A DNA stretch of 64,000 nucleotides from Oceanobacillus salinisoli (GCF_009733865.1 NZ_WOFB01000019.1:1-64000); one strand, 5' to 3'. Positions 42,775 through 52,040 are shown, numbered from the stretch's first letter. Translations and numbers: made by a program. Notes: generated by a model not told the origin, from the letters alone.

Positions 42775-43209
42775 TTGGATCCATTCAAACAAATGACTGA
42801 TTGGAAAAAGAATATGGATCATTTTTTCGGTGAAAACTTCTGGAACGAATTTGAAGGGATTATGAAACCTAATATTCCCCAAATTAATATGTATCAAACG
42901 GACAATGAGATTTTATGCATCGTCAACATGCCTGGTTTAAAAAATTTAAACCAAATCGATATCTATGTCAACTATACTACATTGGAACTCAGGGGTAATA
43001 TTAATTTGGAACATGCACATGGAACAGTCATCAAGGAGGAAATTCTACAAGGTGTTTTTGACCGAAAAATTGACCTCCCATTCCCAGTTCGTGCCGATAA
43101 AATGGACGCAACATACAAAAATGGTCTTGTATTCATCCAGTTGCATCGATTAATTTCCGAAACAAGCAATCTTAATAAGGTAGATATTAAGTTACTGGAG
43201 GACGAATAA
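42775..43209 (+). CDS. Hsp20/alpha-crystallin-type protein
   Basis: A 144-residue protein starting at TTG 42,775 (MDPFKQMTDWKKNMDHFFGE), with GAGGTGA seven bases upstream. The middle (INMYQTDNEILCIVNMPGLK, then NLNQIDIYVNYTTLELRGNI) has the beta-sandwich pattern of small heat-shock proteins, including the 'MPG' turn. The C-terminal IxI motif is not obvious, and the domain is diverged, closer to spore-type Hsp20 relatives. A chaperone role is inferred from family only. A hairpin terminator follows. Confidence 0.75.
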   Translation: MDPFKQMTDWKKNMDHFFGENFWNEFEGIMKPNIPQINMYQTDNEILCIVNMPGLKNLNQIDIYVNYTTLELRGNINLEHAHGTVIKEEILQGVFDRKIDLPFPVRADKMDATYKNGLVFIQLHRLISETSNLNKVDIKLLEDE

Positions 43210-43217
43210 TTTTTGCA

Positions 43218-43258
43218 TAGAGGCCTGTTGTATCCTACAGGTCTCGTGTATTTTTTTA
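43218..43258 (+). terminator. Terminator of the Hsp20-type gene
   Basis: GAGGCCTGT and ACAGGTCTC pair around TGTATCCT, followed by GTGTATTTTTTT. Confidence 0.85.
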
Positions 43259-43271
43259 GGGAACACTATGA

Positions 43272-43808
43272 CTAAAACCCACGCACCCTCTTTCTCAACG
43301 CTCGCCTCCACTGCACTCCCAGCAACTTACATTCATAAAGCTCATCTGTCATTCTTAAATCATATTTATTCACATACATGATTTCATTACAGGCAGCGAT
43401 AGTCCATTGAGTATACGGCCGTTCCAATAATTCCAGATCCGTTCCTTCCTGGATATCCCCTTCTTGTAAAACACGAAAATACCATCCAGTCCGCATACTA
43501 TTTCTTAGCTGCCTAGTACTGGCTTTTCCAGGCTGGGAAACTTGAATAACGGCATCTCCCACTTGAAATGTGTCTCCAATACAAACACTGAATTCATCCA
43601 TTTCCAAAATGGCAAAATTTTCCCCCATTGCTCCAATATTGATGGTGCCCGAATTTTGTTCTTCCCAATAAGTATAATGCTTAATCGGATAAGCAAAAAC
43701 CGCTCGATCCTTTATATCGTCTGCGGAAAAACCGGTCTTGCTCAACCATATTTTCCCCTGCACTTGTTCTTTTCCGCTAAATATTTTATGTACATATGGT
43801 TCATCCAT
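43272..43808 (-). CDS. MOSC-domain protein
   Basis: A 178-residue single-domain protein. INIGAMGENFAILEMDEFSV, then CIGDTFQVGDAVIQVSQPGK, is the MOSC beta-barrel core (family role: sulfur carriage to molybdenum cofactor or related redox reactions). The Cys usually found a few residues after the 'QP' turn is missing: QPGKASTRQL is present instead, so sulfur transfer by that Cys is not possible. The ATG is preceded by GCAGGTGAAATA. It is convergent with the Hsp20-type gene and divergent from msrA. Confidence 0.82.
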   Translation of the reverse strand: MDEPYVHKIFSGKEQVQGKIWLSKTGFSADDIKDRAVFAYPIKHYTYWEEQNSGTINIGAMGENFAILEMDEFSVCIGDTFQVGDAVIQVSQPGKASTRQLRNSMRTGWYFRVLQEGDIQEGTDLELLERPYTQWTIAACNEIMYVNKYDLRMTDELYECKLLGVQWRRALRKRVRGF

Positions 43809-43895
43809 TATTTCACCTGCTTTAAAGATGTGATATATTTATTCTACTAGAAAAATAGATATTTTTTAACATAAACCGTAATGGAGTGAATTCAA

Positions 43896-44423
43896 TTGGC
43901 AAATTTTAAAAAAGCAACTTTTGCAGGCGGCTGTTTCTGGTGTATGGTTAAACCATTTGATCAATGGGACGGTGTCAAAAGTGTCATCTCAGGTTACACT
44001 GGTGGACATGTCGAAAATCCAACATATAAAGAAGTTAAAACTGGGACAACCGGACATTACGAGGCGGTTGAAATCACTTATGACCGTTCTATCATTAGCT
44101 ATGATACAATCATTGACCTATACTGGAAACAAATTGACCCAACCGATGATGGTGGACAATTCCATGATCGCGGAGACCAATATCGCACGGCTATTTTTTA
44201 TCATGATGAAGAACAAAAGGCACTTGCGGAAAAATCTAAACAAACGCTTGATCAGAGTGGTAGATTTACAAAGCCAATTGTCACAGAGATACTTCCTGCC
44301 GTGACTTTCTACCCTGCAGAAGACTATCATCAGGATTTTTATAAAAAAAGCGAACAAGAATACAAGGAAGATCGAGAAAAATCCGGCCGGGATGAGTTTA
44401 TCGAAACCGTTTGGAATGATTAA
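43896..44423 (+). CDS. msrA: Peptide methionine-S-sulfoxide reductase A
   Basis: Repairs methionine-S-sulfoxide in proteins. The active-site GCFWC motif (Cys13) is in FAGGCFWCMVKPFD. SGYTGGHVENPTYKEVKTGT then TGHYEAVEI and the FHDRGDQYRTAIFYHDEEQ segment complete the site. Its 175 residues are a usual length. TTG is the start, with GGAGTG upstream. It lacks a fused MsrB domain, and no msrB lies next to it. Confidence 0.95.
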   Translation: MANFKKATFAGGCFWCMVKPFDQWDGVKSVISGYTGGHVENPTYKEVKTGTTGHYEAVEITYDRSIISYDTIIDLYWKQIDPTDDGGQFHDRGDQYRTAIFYHDEEQKALAEKSKQTLDQSGRFTKPIVTEILPAVTFYPAEDYHQDFYKKSEQEYKEDREKSGRDEFIETVWND

Positions 44424-44439
44424 TTCTTTTCTTTCCTGT

Positions 44440-44790
44440 GTTTGATATAAAATGCACCATACCTTAAAATGACGTTGAACTTAATTTACAACTATGGAAA
44501 TACAATACGCACACATTATAGGCCGGCTGGTGAGCCTTCTTGCGCTGCCTCGTCTTTCCGGGGCTCACCGATGCCTCTTTTCCCGCATGAGTCTCCGTGT
44601 ATTTCCTTCGCTAGTTTGTGCATGTATCTTCCCAACATGGATAAGGCAAATCAAGTGTATCTTCAACCCGTGTTTTTTTTCACCCCACTGATTGTTAGGT
44701 AAACAAGGAGTTTACTGGCTGTCCGGGGCGGAAATCAACACCGCAACATACGTCGGTTTTTATAGATTTTATGTCAAACAGTTGTTTTAC
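44440..44790. repeat. Dispersed degenerate element copy
   Basis: A 390-base gap without a gene. It contains TTGATATAAAATGCAC (44,448), GGTGAGCC...GGGGCTCACC pairing (about 44,529-44,568), GAGTCTCCGTGTATTTCCTT, CCCCACTGATTGTTAG (shared with 59,572) and ACGTCGGTTTTTATAGATTT. Parts of it recur at 39,406-39,520, 40,248-40,420 and 57,497-57,620. Confidence 0.45.
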
Positions 44791-44821
44791 TAGGTGGTTT
44801 ACTGGGCATCTTTTTCTGTTA

Positions 44822-45883
44822 TTATATGACCCCTTCCATGACTCGGTTGATTAGCTCCTTTACCGTCTGATGTTTTGCCAGTCGCGGACTTTGCCCAGAC
44901 CAAAGCGACATATATTCCTGTTGATTCTGTAATGCTGCAGCTTTTCGAATTCGGTTCGTTAAATGATTCTGAACAGGAAATTCTGGCAAACTCGATTCAT
45001 GCTCCTTCATATGCTTCATAAAAGAGTTATTTAGGCCTCGAGCTGTCTTCCCTGAAAAGGCGCGAGTGAGTGTCATCTCGTCTTCTGAAGCTTGAAGAAT
45101 GGCTTGTTTATGCAGTGGATGTGCGCCACTTTCTGTACAAGTCAAAAATGCTGTTCCCATTTGGACTGCCTTTGCTCCAAGAAACACAGAAGCCATTAAT
45201 CCTCTCCCGTCCATGATCCCACCCGCAGCGATTACAGGAATATTTACTGCATCCGCTACTTGCGGTATCAGTGACATGGTTCCTATCAATCCTTCCTCTG
45301 TCGTGTTCATAAAATTCCCGCGGTGCCCGCCTGCTTCGCTGCCTTGCGCTACAATGACGTCCATGCCTCGGTTTTCAATCTCCTGAGCCTCTTTAACCGT
45401 CGTAGCTGTCCCCACTACAATAATCCCGTGCTGTTTTAACTCATGAATTATTTCCTGTGAGGGAACTCCAAAAGTAAAGGAACATATTGGAATTTTTTCT
45501 TCGATGATGATGTTAAGCTGTTCCTCATAGGTTTGAAAGGCTATTTTCTGGTCGGGAAGCTCTGATGAATTATTTTCATCTATAGATAATTCATTGCGAA
45601 TGGGCTTTAATAACTGTTCAGCTGTCATCACTTTTTCGTCTGATACTTGAAATTGATTTGGAACAAAAAGATTGACACCAAAAGGTCGATCCGTTAATTG
45701 TTTTACTTCTTTGATTAACGTTCGTAAATTTTTCGGACTCATATATCCTGCACCAATCATTCCCAAAGCCCCATTATTGGAAACCGCAGACACTAATTCT
45801 TTAGTTGTCACTCCTCCAGCCATTGGCGCTTGAATAATTGGATACTGAATATTAAAAAGCTCCGTGATTTTATTTTGAAGCAT
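44822..45883 (-). CDS. Nitronate monooxygenase
   Basis: A 353-residue FMN-dependent TIM-barrel enzyme of the NMO / 2-nitropropane dioxygenase family, which oxidises toxic propionate-3-nitronate and similar nitronates. FNIQYPIIQAPMAGGVTTKE, SNNGALGMIGAG, VIVAQGSEAGGHRGNF with the catalytic His, VIAAGGIMDGRGLMASVFLG and VQMGTAFLTCTESG (phosphate loop) are present. GAGGTGGAAGC precedes the ATG. It stands alone; the neighbouring gatase-like gene is on the same strand 65 bases upstream. Confidence 0.9.
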   Translation of the reverse strand: MLQNKITELFNIQYPIIQAPMAGGVTTKELVSAVSNNGALGMIGAGYMSPKNLRTLIKEVKQLTDRPFGVNLFVPNQFQVSDEKVMTAEQLLKPIRNELSIDENNSSELPDQKIAFQTYEEQLNIIIEEKIPICSFTFGVPSQEIIHELKQHGIIVVGTATTVKEAQEIENRGMDVIVAQGSEAGGHRGNFMNTTEEGLIGTMSLIPQVADAVNIPVIAAGGIMDGRGLMASVFLGAKAVQMGTAFLTCTESGAHPLHKQAILQASEDEMTLTRAFSGKTARGLNNSFMKHMKEHESSLPEFPVQNHLTNRIRKAAALQNQQEYMSLWSGQSPRLAKHQTVKELINRVMEGVI

Positions 45884-45948
45884 GCTTCCACCTCATTCTG
45901 TGAATATTAGTTTATATACAATATTCTCCAGAACTAGTGGAATTCCTT

Positions 45949-46656
45949 TTATATTCCAGCTTTACTTGCCTCAATAAATCCCTGATAAATTTTCTGGGAA
46001 GCTTCGTCATTCATGGCTTCTGGATGCCACTGCACACCAAGCGCATACGTATGTTCTTTGCTTTCTACTGCTTCGATTACACCATCATTTGCTAAACCGC
46101 TTATTTGAAAACCATCCCCTACTCTACGGTTTGATTGATGATGATAACTGTTTACTTTTATTTTTTCCTGGCCTGTTAAGCGATGGAGCAAGGAATTTTC
46201 CAGGACGTTCACAAAATGAGAGCCGTGTTCCCTTGGTGCTTTTTGTGAATGCTGGAGCAATTCTCCATCCATTTGCGCATAAATATCCTGATACATATCT
46301 CCGCCTACTGCGATGTTTAATGTTTGACTGCCCCTGCAGACACCGAGAATGGGTTTATCTAATGCTAGCATTTTTTTCATTAGTTCAATTTCAAAGTGAT
46401 CCCGTTCCGGAATGATTGTACCTAACTGTGGGTGAGGTTCCTCCCCAAATAAGGTCGGATCAATATCAAATCCTCCTGTCGCATACAAACCATCCATTTG
46501 GTTGGCTATTTGATTCAGGTCCTCTTCTTCCAATAAATAAGGCAGCATCACCGGCATTCCCCCTGCTTGAACAATTGCTTTAATATTCCTGTTGGTTACT
46601 GCATAATGTGTCTTATCGGTTTCCATGGAAGAGGTAATTCCAATGATAGGTTTCAT
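45949..46656 (-). CDS. Peptidase C26 / gamma-glutamyl-gamma-aminobutyrate hydrolase family protein
   Basis: A 235-residue class I glutamine amidotransferase-like hydrolase (PuuD type). MKPIIGITSSMETDKTHYAV, ATGGFDIDPTLFGEEPHP, the nucleophile elbow ILGVCRGSQTLNIAVGGDMY and LGVQWHPEAMNDE (His-Glu) make the catalytic set complete. The family cleaves gamma-glutamyl amide bonds, as in putrescine breakdown. No other putrescine pathway gene is nearby, so the substrate is open. AAAGGAGGATTTTAA is the ribosome binding site. Confidence 0.88.
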   Translation of the reverse strand: MKPIIGITSSMETDKTHYAVTNRNIKAIVQAGGMPVMLPYLLEEEDLNQIANQMDGLYATGGFDIDPTLFGEEPHPQLGTIIPERDHFEIELMKKMLALDKPILGVCRGSQTLNIAVGGDMYQDIYAQMDGELLQHSQKAPREHGSHFVNVLENSLLHRLTGQEKIKVNSYHHQSNRRVGDGFQISGLANDGVIEAVESKEHTYALGVQWHPEAMNDEASQKIYQGFIEASKAGI

Positions 46657-46826
46657 TTAAAATCCTCCTTTTTATTGAAAAAATTAATTATAGTCTAATG
46701 TCTTTTAATCTTTATGTCTACCAACGATAAAACAATCTTCATTATGAGAATTACAAAACGAAAAATAAGTGATATAGTTTTTAGTAACGAAAACATTCAT
46801 ACAAGCGTAGTCAGGAGAGGAATTTT

Positions 46827-47981
46827 TTGTCAAAAAATGAATCGGTTATACCTTTAAAAACCCTATTATTCAGTTTTCATGCGTCCAATACCGTTATCAT
46901 TAGTTTTTTGCCATTATATTTACAGTATAAGGAGCTCAATGAAACAGAAATTGGATGGGTACTTGCGATCGGACCGCTTGCATCCATGCTCGCTCAGCCT
47001 TTTTGGGGATATATGAGCGATAAATACAAAACAGTAAAATGGACATTAATTATTTGTATCATCGGTCTGATCATTGGAGGTACATTATTTTTCCAAATGA
47101 ACACGTTAATAACCATTATTTTAATGGGGGCCGTCTTTTATTTCTTTACGACTCCAATTGGTGCACTTGGCGATAGCTTGGCACAGCGCCGTGCAGATGA
47201 TTTACATATCGCCTTTGGAACGATTCGTACGTGGGGATCGATTGGGTTTGCGATTTCTTCTTTGGTAGTTGGAAGAGTTCTTGATGTGATCGGTATTCAA
47301 TATATGATTTTCCCTTACCTTTTCTTCGGTGTAATGGCATTACTTGCTACTATTCCACTAAAAGATGTAGAAGTAGAGTCAGACCCCGTCAGTTTAAAGG
47401 ACGTGAATAAGCTCTTTAAAAATAAACCATTTGTAATCTTTTTAAGTGTTGTTGTGTTGATTACCATCAGCCACCGAACAAATGACAGCTATATGGCCCT
47501 TTACATCACAGAGCTTGGTGGCAGTGAAGGGTTGGTTGGTCTTGCCTGGTTTGTCGGCGTCCTTATGGAAGCAATTGTCTTCGCTTTTGCACGGTTTTGG
47601 TTCAGAAAGTTCCATTCCATGGTGTTTATCATTGCTGCGGGGATTCTATATTCTATCCGCTGGTTCCTTTATGCGGTCGTTGATGATCCAATGTACATTA
47701 TCGCCTTGCAATTTCTGCACGGATTAACCTTTGGTGTATTTTACACAGCAGCATTTGAATATGTGACTAGACTCATTCCGAAGCTCCTGCAATCTACTGG
47801 ACACCTTGTATTCTTCGCCGTGTTCTTTGGATTATCCGGAATTATCGGATCCCTTGCAGGCGGGGCCATCATGGATAACTTCGGAGGAAACTTCCTGTAC
47901 TTCATCATGGGATGCCTGGCCACAGCAGGAACCATACTGCTCATTGCCTATCACGCACTCCCATTCGGAAAAGAAAAATAG
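46827..47981 (+). CDS. MFS transporter
   Basis: A 384-residue major-facilitator protein with 12 predicted helices. GYMSDKYKTVKW after helix 2 is the MFS 'motif A' loop (G-x-x-x-D-x). FGTIRTWGSIGFAISSLVVG lies in helix 5. The arrangement resembles the LacY/nucleoside-type group in Bacillus; the substrate is unknown. TTG start with GGAGAGGAA upstream. It diverges from the C26 gene and is followed by two dispersed repeats. Confidence 0.85.
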   Translation: MSKNESVIPLKTLLFSFHASNTVIISFLPLYLQYKELNETEIGWVLAIGPLASMLAQPFWGYMSDKYKTVKWTLIICIIGLIIGGTLFFQMNTLITIILMGAVFYFFTTPIGALGDSLAQRRADDLHIAFGTIRTWGSIGFAISSLVVGRVLDVIGIQYMIFPYLFFGVMALLATIPLKDVEVESDPVSLKDVNKLFKNKPFVIFLSVVVLITISHRTNDSYMALYITELGGSEGLVGLAWFVGVLMEAIVFAFARFWFRKFHSMVFIIAAGILYSIRWFLYAVVDDPMYIIALQFLHGLTFGVFYTAAFEYVTRLIPKLLQSTGHLVFFAVFFGLSGIIGSLAGGAIMDNFGGNFLYFIMGCLATAGTILLIAYHALPFGKEK

Positions 47982-47982
47982 A

Positions 47983-48030
47983 AACGGTGCCGTTATGGTG
48001 CCTGTCACTTCCCGGAATTTGTCGAATGAT
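47983..48030 (-). repeat. Dispersed repeat, copy C (inverted)
   Basis: GGTGCCTGTCACTTCCCGGA followed by ATTTGTCGAA is the reverse complement of the copies that flank lspA. It starts two bases after the stop of the MFS gene. Confidence 0.75.
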
Positions 48031-48250
48031 AAGAAAAGCGCAAGCGCCCGTTTAGCGACGTACGGACTGCGCCTGGCCATGCCAGGTGGTTCGGTGTTGC
48101 CGCGCAAAGCGGCGGGTTTAACCGAACAGTCCCTGTAGGAGATAAAGGAAACGCGACGAACGGAGGGAGTCGATGTTGACTTATCGTACGGAGGTGAGGG
48201 AAGTCCGCTAGTCGCTGGGCGATGGAGCTAGACATCAAAGCGCAAATTTA
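48031..48250 (+). repeat. Long dispersed structured repeat, short form
   Basis: It begins AGCGCAAGCGCCCGTTTAGC and ends GATGGAGCTAGACATCAAAG then CGCAAATTTATAC. Inside are GGCCATGCCAGGTGG and GCCGCGCAAAGCGGCGGG, both self-complementary. The whole is repeated in reverse at 57,065-57,475 with extra internal sequence. Small open frames across it are not genes. Confidence 0.85.
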
Positions 48251-48267
48251 TACTTTTTTTATCTGAT

Positions 48268-48313
48268 AAGAAAAGGCTGAGGCCCTTTAACATACGGGGC
48301 TCCAGCCTTTTCT
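48268..48313. terminator. Bidirectional terminator downstream of pbuG
   Basis: AGAAAAGGCTGAGGCCC and GGGGCTCCAGCCTTTTCT form a long stem around TTTAACATAC, 34 bases after the pbuG stop. Confidence 0.85.
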
Positions 48314-48346
48314 TTCGCTTTCTATTTCTTATTAATTATGAACCGT

Positions 48347-49651
48347 CTAGTTTAAGAAAATAAAGTACAAAATAAAGATAACAAACAATCCGTACATAAT
48401 TGGATTAATTTCTTTTGCACGGCCTTTTACAATCATTGTGATTGGATAGAAGATAAATCCAATGGCAATACCAGTGGCAATACTATAAGTGATTGGCATC
48501 ATCAATACCGTAAAGAATGCTGGTACAGCAATTTCAAATTTATCCCATTCGACATTCTTCAATTGGTTTGCCATCAAAACACCGACGATGATTAATGCTG
48601 GTGCAGTCACTTCTGTAGTGACGATGCCTAGTAATGGTGAAAAGAACAATGCTAAAAGGAAAAATCCTGCTGCTACCACAGCGGTAAATCCTGTACGTCC
48701 ACCGACACCAACACCGGCAGTGGATTCAACATAAGAAGTAGTAGTTGACGTACCTACTGTTGCACCAACAACCGTTGCGGCAGAATCAGAGAACAATGCT
48801 TTACCTGCTCGAGGCAATTTATTATCCTTCACTAAACCAGCCTGTGACGCAACTGCCATTAATGTTCCAGCCGTATCAAAGAAGTCAACAAATAAGAAAG
48901 TTAAAATAACAACGAGCATCTCGATGGTAAAGATATCACCAAAATGCAGAAATGCTTGTCCAAATGTCGGTGCAATACTTGGAACCGAACCTACGATGTC
49001 ACCAAGACCTGTTGGAACCGGAACTAAGCCAAAGAACATACCCACAATCGCAGTAGTAATCATTCCATAGAAAATTCCAGCTCTAATTCCTTTTGTTAAA
49101 AGGATAACCGAAACGACAAGTCCAAAAATAGTTAATAATACAGACGGTGACATCACATCACCAAGGGCAAGAAATGTAGCCTCATCCGCAACGACAATTC
49201 CCGCATTGGTTAAACCGATGAAAGCAATAAATAAACCAATACCCGCACCAACTGCCATCTTTAAATTGGATGGGATGGCATTAATAATTTTTTCGCGAAT
49301 TCCAGTTAACGTTAAGATAATAAAGATAATACCAGAAGCTAAAACACCAGCTAGTGCCGACTCCCAAGGAATTCCGTAACCTAAAACAACCGTATAAGCA
49401 AAGAATGCATTCAGTCCCATCCCTGGCGCAAGAACAACTGGATATTTAGCAACCAGCCCCATAATTAGGGAACCGACTGCAGCAGCAAGTGCAGTTGCGA
49501 CAAACACTGCTCCCTGATCCATCCCCGCATCACCAAGCACCGCTGGGTTGACAAATAATATATAGGCCATCGCCAAGAATGTAGTTAAACCGGCTGTAAA
49601 TTCTGTTTTGTAGCTGGTACCCAATTCCTCAAACTGAAAATACTTTTTCAT
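48347..49651 (-). CDS. pbuG: Hypoxanthine/guanine permease
   Basis: A 434-residue NCS2/AzgA-type purine transporter with about 13 helices. EFTAGLTTFLAMAYILFVNP, LAPGMGLNAFFAYTVVLGYG, FVDFFDTAGTLMAVASQAGL and GTSTTTSYVESTAGVGVGGR are typical of the hypoxanthine-guanine-adenine branch. The pairing with guaA, the PurBox pair and a guanine riboswitch upstream fit PbuG. GGAGGAAAAGG precedes the ATG. It imports preformed bases when available, sparing the pur operon. Confidence 0.92.
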   Translation of the reverse strand: MKKYFQFEELGTSYKTEFTAGLTTFLAMAYILFVNPAVLGDAGMDQGAVFVATALAAAVGSLIMGLVAKYPVVLAPGMGLNAFFAYTVVLGYGIPWESALAGVLASGIIFIILTLTGIREKIINAIPSNLKMAVGAGIGLFIAFIGLTNAGIVVADEATFLALGDVMSPSVLLTIFGLVVSVILLTKGIRAGIFYGMITTAIVGMFFGLVPVPTGLGDIVGSVPSIAPTFGQAFLHFGDIFTIEMLVVILTFLFVDFFDTAGTLMAVASQAGLVKDNKLPRAGKALFSDSAATVVGATVGTSTTTSYVESTAGVGVGGRTGFTAVVAAGFFLLALFFSPLLGIVTTEVTAPALIIVGVLMANQLKNVEWDKFEIAVPAFFTVLMMPITYSIATGIAIGFIFYPITMIVKGRAKEINPIMYGLFVIFILYFIFLN

Positions 49652-49899
49652 TCCTTTTCCTCCTTAAAATAGATAAAAACAAAGCTCTTCCATAGTTTTT
49701 GTCGCTTTTCCATAAAACTGTCTTTCAAAACGCAACTAAAATTAAAGGGGGTGCACGATTTAGTGACATATGATTTCTACATCTTTGTCATGTAAAAATA
49801 ATTCCCATATGCTAAAATTTATGATTTCCTAAAAACATTAAAAAACTCGGGATTTGCCTCTTTTTTACAAAATTTCATATATTTATACTAACGCAACAA

Positions 49900-49925
49900 A
49901 AAACACCCATGGAAATCCCAAGAGT
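49900..49925 (-). terminator. Riboswitch-controlled terminator of pbuG
   Basis: On the minus strand CACTCTTGGG, TTT-rich loop, CCATGGGTG, then TTTTTT. One mismatch interrupts the stem. It lies about 50 bases after the aptamer. Confidence 0.65.
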
Positions 49926-49976
49926 GCTACGGCAGAAAAAGCAATGATTAAATAACCTGTTTCATTACTATATCTC

Positions 49977-50042
49977 TGCGTAGTCAGACTATTTACGGCA
50001 GTCTGGTAGAAACTCTGGGCCATATCCCCGAAATTATACGCA
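49977..50042 (-). ncRNA. Guanine riboswitch (purine aptamer) of pbuG
   Basis: On the minus strand P1 GCGTA/TACGC encloses GATATGGCCC, GTTTCTACC, CCGTAAAT and GACTACGC. The specificity base is C, so guanine or hypoxanthine is the ligand. Loop-loop kissing sequences are present. Confidence 0.93.
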
Positions 50043-50064
50043 TTTCTATTAAAATTACATTACT

Positions 50065-50093
50065 ATATTACTAACCGCATCAACCTTTGTCAA
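50065..50093 (-). promoter_or_regulatory. Sigma-A promoter of pbuG
   Basis: On the minus strand TTGACA (50,088-50,093), exactly 17 bases, TAATAT (50,065-50,070), about 25 bases before the riboswitch. Confidence 0.88.
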
Positions 50094-50095
50094 TA

Positions 50096-50139
50096 AAAGT
50101 CGAATATTTTATAAAAAATTAACATTTTTGTTCGTATTT
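50096..50139. promoter_or_regulatory. Paired PurBox-like sites upstream of pbuG
   Basis: AAAGTCGAATATT (50,096-50,108) on the plus strand, and AAATACGAACAAA (50,127-50,139) on the minus strand, face each other as at purE. The first box is weaker. PurR control of pbuG is known in B. subtilis. Confidence 0.5.
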
Positions 50140-50143
50140 AATC

Positions 50144-50182
50144 AAAAAAACAGCAAGAACAAAAAGTTCCCACTGTTTTTTT
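50144..50182 (-). terminator. Terminator of guaA
   Basis: On the minus strand AAAACAGTGGGAAC, loop TTTTT, GTTCTTGCTGTTTT then more T. It lies just after the guaA stop and upstream of the pbuG promoter. Confidence 0.75.
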
Positions 50183-50203
50183 CCGTCCATTACAGACCCA
50201 AAT

Positions 50204-51739
50204 TTACTCCCACTCAATCGTTGCAGGTGGCTTACTCGTTACATCATACACAACGCGATTAATATGCGCTACTTCATTTACGATACGAGTTGAAATTTTC
50301 TCCAGTACATCCCAAGGAATACGTGCCCAGTCTGATGTCATACCGTCAATCGATGTTACCGCACGAATTCCAATTGTATAATCATACGTTCTTGCATCTC
50401 CCATAACTCCCACACTTTTAATGTTAGGAAGCACGGTAAAGTATTGCCAGATATCGCGATCTAATCCAGCGGCAGCAATTTCCTCACGGAGGATGGCATC
50501 GGATTCGCGGACAATTTCCAGTTTTTCTTCCGTTATTTCACCTAATACACGAATCGCAAGTCCCGGCCCTGGGAATGGTTGCCGCCAAACAATATAATCC
50601 GGAATTCCCAACTGTGACCCAAGCTCTCGTACTTCATCTTTAAATAACGTATTTAATGGTTCAATTAATTCAAATTGCATATCTTCCGGCAATCCGCCAA
50701 CATTGTGATGTGACTTAATCGTTTGAGCAGTATCTGTACCACTTTCAATCACATCCGTGTAGAGGGTTCCCTGTGCTAGATAATCAATATCTTTTAGCTT
50801 ATCCGCTTCATCATCAAAGACATAGATGAATTCATTACCGATAATTTTACGTTTTTTCTCTGGGTCATCGACACCTTTAAGTTTAGAAAGGAAACGGTCT
50901 TTAGCATCCACTTTAATGACATTCATATGGAAATCTTCGGCAAAAACTTTCATCACATCATCTGCTTCGTTTTTACGAAGCAAACCGTGGTCAACGAAGA
51001 TACATGTTAGCTGATCACCAATTGCTTTATGAATAAGTGCAGCAACAACCGATGAATCCACCCCACCACTAAGGGCACATAATACTTTTTTATTACCAAC
51101 TTTAGCCTGAATGTTTGCAACTTCCTGCTCAATAAAGTTTTCGATACTCCAGTTTCCAGCACTTCCACATACATCAAATACGAAATGTTTTAGCACATCA
51201 TTTCCATACTCGGAATGGCGAACTTCAGGATGGAACTGTACACCGTATAATTTTTCCGCCTGATGACTCATGGCAGCTATTGGTGTTGAATGGCTTGTTG
51301 CATCAACCTGGAATCCTTCAGGGGCAACCGTCACTTTATCCCCATGGCTCATCCATACCGTTTGCTTGTCCGGTGTATCTTTAAAAAGAATTGGCTGATC
51401 ATTTAAATCAATCAGCGCTTTCCCGTATTCACGGTTTTTCGCCTTTTCAACTTTACCATCATAGTGAAGCGCCATTAATTGCATTCCATAGCAAATTCCT
51501 AAAATCGGTATATCTAAATCAAATAGTTTCTCATCTGTGCGGAAACTATTTTCATCATATACACTATGAGGTCCACCTGAAAGAATAATTCCTTTAGGAT
51601 TCATTTCCTTAATTTCTTCAGCCGTTAATTTATGGGAGTGCAATTCACTATACACCCCAAATTCCCTAATACGGCGAGTTATTAATTGATTGTATTGGCT
51701 GCCAAAGTCCAATACAAGAATCATTTCATCATTACCCAT
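50204..51739 (-). CDS. guaA: GMP synthase (glutamine-hydrolysing)
   Basis: Converts XMP to GMP. The N-terminal glutaminase has [20 protein letters not shown] with the Cys, and [14 protein letters not shown] with His and Glu. The synthetase domain has the ATP pyrophosphatase loop [20 protein letters not shown], and the dimerisation domain ends [16 protein letters not shown]. Its 511 residues are a normal length. GGAGCG precedes the ATG. A guanine riboswitch with terminator lies in its leader, so guanine should repress it. The leader also carries a dispersed element. Confidence 0.97.
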   Translation of the reverse strand: MGNDEMILVLDFGSQYNQLITRRIREFGVYSELHSHKLTAEEIKEMNPKGIILSGGPHSVYDENSFRTDEKLFDLDIPILGICYGMQLMALHYDGKVEKAKNREYGKALIDLNDQPILFKDTPDKQTVWMSHGDKVTVAPEGFQVDATSHSTPIAAMSHQAEKLYGVQFHPEVRHSEYGNDVLKHFVFDVCGSAGNWSIENFIEQEVANIQAKVGNKKVLCALSGGVDSSVVAALIHKAIGDQLTCIFVDHGLLRKNEADDVMKVFAEDFHMNVIKVDAKDRFLSKLKGVDDPEKKRKIIGNEFIYVFDDEADKLKDIDYLAQGTLYTDVIESGTDTAQTIKSHHNVGGLPEDMQFELIEPLNTLFKDEVRELGSQLGIPDYIVWRQPFPGPGLAIRVLGEITEEKLEIVRESDAILREEIAAAGLDRDIWQYFTVLPNIKSVGVMGDARTYDYTIGIRAVTSIDGMTSDWARIPWDVLEKISTRIVNEVAHINRVVYDVTSKPPATIEWE

Positions 51740-51810
51740 GTTTGTACGCTCCTATCTATTCCTTTAATGGTCTATCCTTAAAAATAGTTTCCCAATCTAT
51801 CTATCCTTTA

Positions 51811-51980
51811 TAAGAGGTTGTTCTAAAAAGTCCAGTAAAAATAACATCAAGATAGAGGAGCTTCGACTAAATACTAACAAGTCTTAAGTCGAACGTCGAG
51901 GTCCCACCTCCGTGGAAGCCCGGAACTAAAGGAGCTCACGCCACCTCGAACTTCTCGGTCCTTTTTACCATCTTATTCGA
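51811..51980. repeat. Dispersed element with complementary ends, in the guaA leader
   Basis: It begins AAGAGGTTGTTCTAAAAAGT and ends CTCGGTCCTTTTTACCATCT then TATTCGAAC. The inner ends AAAAAGTCC and GGTCCTTTTT are complementary, and internal GAGGTCCCACCTC folds on itself. I recall similar 'GGTTGTTCaAAAAGTCC' elements in other Bacillaceae intergenic regions. No transposase is present. Confidence 0.55.
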
Positions 51981-52040
51981 ACACACACTTATAGAAACTG
52001 AAAAAACTTGAACTCCTGCTTTTTATAGTAAAAAAACTAC

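Noticed and set aside
44440-44790. Insertion sequence remnant
   Set aside because: No transposase fragment or terminal repeats with target duplication could be found; only shared short blocks with other intergenic sites.
47806-48238. Open frames around 48 kb as genes
   Set aside because: They run through the two dispersed repeats and start inside or antisense to the MFS gene.
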